Source: Actinidia chinensis
Taxonomy: Eukaryota > Streptophyta > Magnoliopsida > Ericales > Actinidiaceae
Assembly (NCBI GenBank): GCA_009663005.1
Contig: VIGQ01000804.1
Coordinates: 55,001 to 65,000 of the forward strand
Reading direction: 5' to 3'
Length of the DNA: 10,000 bases
Shown: positions 7,044-10,000 of the stretch, piece by piece
How positions within the stretch are numbered: position 1 is the first letter of the stretch
Layout: the number at the start of each line of letters is the position of its first letter
Made by a program: the position numbers and the translations under genes
The notes under the pieces: model-generated
Database searches by the model: none
Seen by the model: only the letters and a program-made list of their open reading frames with translations
Told to the model about the DNA's origin: nothing

Positions 7044-7312
7044 TACGAAAAAAAAAATAAAATCTTTTTCATCAATTGTGTGATTTTTCATCGCAGAAGA
7101 ACAAATAAAAATAAAAATAATCAAAAAAAGGAACTCTCAGTTATGTCTTAGAAAAACTAACTAATCTAAATAAAACTAACAAAAGAGAGCTGATTTTTTC
7201 CCCCATGACACCCCCAACTTCCGATGTGACCCTTTTTTTTTACTTTCAACTTTTACCATCAACTTTTTCTCAAACTACCAATTTTTGTCATTCAACTCTT
7301 TATTCTTTTTAA

Positions 7313-7662
7313 TGGCTTAATGGCAAGTTCGGTCTCCAACGGAAGCCTGATCGTATTGTGATCCCCAATGTATCAATTATATTAATTTAATCCTCATATT
7401 TCAAATGTGATTTAATGGTTCCATACTCCAAAAATAATTAATAAAATTAAAAAAGATTTCAAATTAAAAATTATAAAAATTCATAAATTTTCATGTAGAA
7501 ATTCATAGAATCCTAAAAATTCTATACACAAATGAATTTTTGAGTTGGGACCAGTTAAATCACACATTTAAAACATGAGAGATTAAATTAAAACAATTGG
7601 TACATTGAGGACCAAATACGATGAAACTATACTGGTTGGGAACCAAACTTGCCTTTAAGCAT
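7313..7662. mobile_element. Foldback MITE nested in Helitron B
   Basis: The left arm contains GGCAAGTTCGGTCTCCAAC (7322-7340). The reverse complement of the right arm contains GGCAAGTTTGGTTCCCAAC (7653-7635). Inverted similarity continues through GATCCCCAATGTATCAATT against GGTCCTCAATGTACCAATT, and TTTCAAATGTGATTTAA against TTTTAAATGTGTGATTTAA, for roughly 130-160 bp per arm. Copy A of the Helitron lacks the insert at the matching place, which proves insertion. Ends are uncertain by several bases: with outer flanks CTTTTTAA/TTTTTTAA it would be an 8-bp duplication (7 of 8 matching), and with TTAA on both sides a 4-bp one. Low-complexity flanks prevent a choice of superfamily. Confidence 0.7.
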
Positions 7663-8562
7663 TTTTTTAAATAACCCCTTTATTCTTTTTTTAATCCATT
7701 GTGATTCGTTTGTATTATTATTTTTACTTCTAAATGTTTAATATAAAAAAATTATAAGAAAATTTTATAACCCCTTTATTTTTTTTTTTCTTTTAAAACC
7801 TTTGATCTTGTTTTTCTTTTTACTTTTTCATTTCAATTTTTTATATAAAAAAAAATTATGATAATAAAAATTTTAATTTTTTAAAAAATTGATGGGTTGA
7901 TAGTTGATATGTTATTCGTCATTGAAACTATCCTTAAAAAATTAATATGTATTTTTTAGTACTTTAATTTATCATAAAAATATATAAGAAAAATAAGAAC
8001 TTTTAACGTATCAACTACAGTAGTAAATTCAACATTACAGAAGAAACAAACTTCTAATCAATATCTTCGCCAAAAAGAAATTTATATATATTTTTTAAAT
8101 TTTTTTTATATAAAAATTCAGAAGTAAAAGTAAAAAAAAAAAAAAGAATCAAGGGTTTATTAAAAGAAGACGCAAATAAAAATAACATAAAATATCAACC
8201 TATCGAAATTTAAAAAATATAAAAATATTGATCAGATTTTTTTTCTGTTATAAAAAATAAGTGGGAGTAAGGGAGTAAAGAAATTATAAAATTTTATCAA
8301 ATTTTTTTTTATATAAAAATTAAGAAGTGAAAGGAAAAGGAAAAGGACAAAAGAATCAAGAGATTATTAAAAAGAAAAAAAAATAAAAGGGTTTATAAAA
8401 TTTATAAAAAAATTTACAAAAATCGGAAGCGAAAGTAAAAAAAAAAAAAAAGAATAAAGGGTATTAAAAAAAAGGTATAAAAGGGTTGAATGTGAAAGTA
8501 ATGGGAGGGAAAGGGGAAAGAGAGTGAGAGTTTATGATGGAGAGAGAAAAGTGAAAGTGATG

Positions 8563-9000
8563 CGACCAGTCATCCATTTAATAAAAATAGATGATGAAAA
8601 GTATCACCGTACAAATAGAGTAAAAAACTATTGTCACCTAAGTGATGATGAAATTTATTTAGTCACACTAAAACAACTGTTTTATGACAAAATATTTCAT
8701 CACCATTGTTAACATTTTTTATCACTAATCTTCCATTCGTCATCAATAGTGGCCGAAAAATTATATAGAAACAACATGTGAGGAAAAAAAACTTTCCATC
8801 ACCTAAAACTTTTAATTTAAAAAATTACATAAAATTAGTAAATGGTGAGAAAAATGCCACCTATTAATTTATAATGAAATCCAATTGTTGGACAAAAAAA
8901 AATTTTGTCACCAAAAACGTTTTTTAGGAAATGAAACTCTTCGGTGATAGGAAAATTCGAAAAACTAAAATACATGTATGAGTATAATGATAGAAAAAAA
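8563..9000. mobile_element. GTCACC/CATCACC-rich block, possible CACTA subterminal region
   Basis: Short motifs recur in both orientations: ATCACC at 8603, GTCACC at 8633, AGTGATGATGAAAT at 8641, CATCACC at 8698 and 8797, GTCACC at 8907, and GGTGAT near 8942. Clusters of such short motifs are characteristic of the subterminal regions of CACTA (En/Spm) elements, and GTCACC/GACGAAA-type motifs are common in plant members. The terminal CACTA or TAGTG is not found. The block begins exactly where Helitron B stops. A plus-strand frame running across the join (8524-8712, GTG start) is not a gene. Confidence 0.35.
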
Positions 9001-9396
9001 TTCATCATATGTCTAGTTCATTACACAACCAAAATTTTACCATAATAACTATATATCTTCGTGAACAATATTTTGTGTACCAATGACACAAGCAAGCAAA
9101 ACTAAATACATATAATATTACACCAATATAATTATTATCCTATGCATCATCAAAGAAAGAGTAGTTGTAACATTCTTGAAAAATAACAAAGATTGAAGAT
9201 TTGAAACTTATCAAAAAAGGAAACACGTATATAAAAACGAAGTCTTCCGTTGAAATAACATCGTATATCAGCCCGATGCCAACGTTGCATGTTCAATCGC
9301 CAAACATAAAAAATTCAAAGTGGAGTGACTCCCTCAATAAATATTAGCCTTAAATAATGGTAGTCAGTCTACACTTTAAACAAATTCATGATTATT
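9001..9396. other. AT-rich stretch, no gene seen
   Basis: No supported open frame or repeat. Composition becomes more mixed after about 9230, approaching the open frames further right. Confidence 0.5.
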
Positions 9397-9612
9397 TTAT
9401 GCATAAAAATATGAAAAGCATAATGTACTAACCAAAAAAAGTCTTAACTGGTGTACCCTTGTCGTTGAGATACCCCCAAACCCTAGCCAAAGTCCTCCCA
9501 TGTTTCGTCTTTGCCTCAATAGCTCGTGTATCTTATTGTTTTGATACTTCAATTCCTTCCTCTTGCTAAGCACGCAAATCCGTTTATATCCTTCCGAAAC
9601 CCTCCAGTTCAA
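9397..9612 (-). CDS. Unrecognised open frame, possible exon
   Basis: Minus-strand frame of 71 codons opening at a TTG; the first ATG lies about 38 codons in. The N-terminal half is rich in charged residues (RVSEGYKRICVLSKRKELK, then NNKIHELLRQRR), followed by a Gly-rich GGLWLGFGGIS. A GGTTAGTAC splice-donor-like site puts a possible exon end at 9433, before the hydrophobic tail. The base composition is richer in G and C than the surroundings. I recognise no family. It could be an exon of a gene or of the transposon suggested at 8563-9000, or chance. Confidence 0.2.
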   Translation of the reverse strand: MNWRVSEGYKRICVLSKRKELKYQNNKIHELLRQRRNMGGLWLGFGGISTTRVHQLRLFLVSTLCFSYFYA

Positions 9613-9659
9613 CGTTCTGGAAAAAATTTCTAATCAAAAAGGTCATAACTCATTAGTAT

Positions 9660-9678
9660 AGCAGATTGACAATCTGCT
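9660..9678. repeat. Perfect 9-bp palindrome with 1-base centre
   Basis: AGCAGATTG (9660-9668), A, CAATCTGCT (9670-9678). The tight symmetry suits a protein-binding site or cruciform, but a 9-bp match can occur by chance in 10 kb. Confidence 0.6.
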
Positions 9679-9752
9679 CCAGCCCAAGAGACTAGACCAA
9701 CAGAATCTTTAAGTTACTAAGGTTTGCCATCTTAAGCAAGATTTGGACAACA

Positions 9753-9953
9753 GTGGAAGAATCCAGTCATTTAATTGAAGAAAAATTCAAAACCAGAGTT
9801 CGCGACGAATTGACTTCCATTCAAAAACATATGATGGGGGGAGAACAAATGGACAAGGCCAAGGCCAGGATAAGTATGACGCATACACGGGAGCTTATAG
9901 GAAATCTGCTACTCTGTATAGATTGCCCTCTATATCAGAAGGATGGATCATAA
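9753..9953 (+). CDS. Unrecognised open frame, 66 codons
   Basis: Opens at GTG just after a CAG that could be a splice acceptor; the first ATG lies about 26 codons in. The product is polar and charged (EESSHLIEEKFKTRVRDELT, then MMGGEQMDKAKAR), predicted helical by eye, and ends at TAA at about 9951. It overlaps another open frame in a second phase (9778-10000), so at most one is likely to be coding. No family recognised. Confidence 0.2.
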   Translation: MEESSHLIEEKFKTRVRDELTSIQKHMMGGEQMDKAKARISMTHTRELIGNLLLCIDCPLYQKDGS

Positions 9954-10000
9954 CTTTTTGCATATTGGACATGGTTGGCAGTTATGCAACCAGTATAAGG
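9778..10000 (+). CDS. Unrecognised frame open to the window edge
   Basis: After a TGA at 9775-9777 this phase stays open for 74 codons and leaves the window. It contains NGQGQGQDKYDAYTGAYRK and then SATLYRLPSISEGW before a hydrophobic stretch (IITFCILDMVGSY). There is no start codon near its left end, so it would have to be an internal exon. Its Gly/Gln/Tyr-rich composition is at least as protein-like as that of the overlapping frame, but I know no match. Confidence 0.2.

Larger units (their letters stand above)
7017..8562 (-). mobile_element. Non-autonomous Helitron, copy B (5' truncated, with nested MITE)
   Basis: On the minus strand the 3' end reads GTGCCCTTGGGCAC, GAGCAATTA, CTAG, ending at 7017. 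The base after CTAG is the T that opens copy A, so both copies abut. Similarity to copy A runs through both arms of the internal inverted repeat (for example TTGATGGGTTGATA at about 7888-7901 facing TATCAACCTATCGA at about 8193-8206). It ends near 8562 after GTGAAAGTGAT, where copy A continues for about 100 more bases to its TC end. The missing 5' end is replaced by the GTCACC-rich block. A foldback MITE at about 7313-7662 is extra relative to copy A. No coding capacity. Confidence 0.75.

Noticed and set aside
8524..8712. Plus-strand 62-codon open frame
   Set aside because: It begins at GTG and spans the join between Helitron B and the GTCACC-rich block, so it is not a single evolutionary unit.
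1..10000. tRNA, rRNA or viral/retroviral enzyme genes
   Set aside because: No tRNA-like cloverleaf with conserved GGTTCGAATCC-type arm, no rRNA stretches, and no reverse transcriptase, integrase or helicase motifs could be read in any frame.

Overview
This is an AT-rich stretch that looks like intergenic plant nuclear DNA, probably from a flowering plant; the species cannot be told. The reasons are two Helitron copies with plant-type ends, a foldback element with a 9-bp target duplication typical of Mutator-like elements, a CT-rich leader with an AAACCCTAA telo-box, and the absence of any long intact open frame. I see no convincing intact protein-coding gene, no tRNA or rRNA, and nothing bacterial.

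Left part (1-1890). A 556-bp foldback element (119-674) with inverted repeats of about 165 bp is flanked by a perfect 9-bp repeat, TATACAATA. It is followed by AT-rich sequence with three smaller inverted repeats (1194-1270, about 1464-1692 and 1837-1878).

Gene-remnant part (1890-4910, minus strand). At 1890-2230 lies a decayed exon of a plant Asp/Glu-rich acidic-tail protein. It still has a splice-acceptor-like boundary, but it is broken by stops (two of them probably former Glu codons) and by frame shifts. About 2.2 kb upstream on the same strand, 4388-4910 looks like a transcript leader: telo-box, CT repeat, short upstream ORFs and a GGTAAGT donor. Between them sits a GC-richer block (about 3100-4060) with a degenerate tandem repeat of about 37 bp (3604-3898). 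It is probably transposon-derived but of unrecognised class. Whether leader and remnant were ever one gene is inference.

Transposon part (4920-9000). A fragment related to 'TAAGGGTGTACA' repeats (5370-5572) is sandwiched between two direct repeats of about 106 bp. Then come two related non-autonomous Helitrons on the minus strand, head to tail. Copy A (5722-7016) is complete. Copy B (7017 to about 8562) has lost its 5' end. Its 3' CTAG directly abuts the 5' TC of copy A with no host base between them. Each copy carries a very long internal inverted repeat, and copy B alone carries a nested foldback MITE (about 7313-7662). Copy B is cut off by a block rich in GTCACC/CATCACC motifs (8563-9000), resembling a CACTA subterminal region.

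Right end (9000-10000). AT-rich sequence passes into a less AT-rich stretch with three modest open frames lacking a proper start and not recognised. They could be exons of a gene continuing beyond the window or chance.

The genes do not form a working unit. The interest lies in transposon architecture: the Helitron tandem junction, the foldback inside the Helitrons, the nested insertions, and the unassigned tandem-repeat block.
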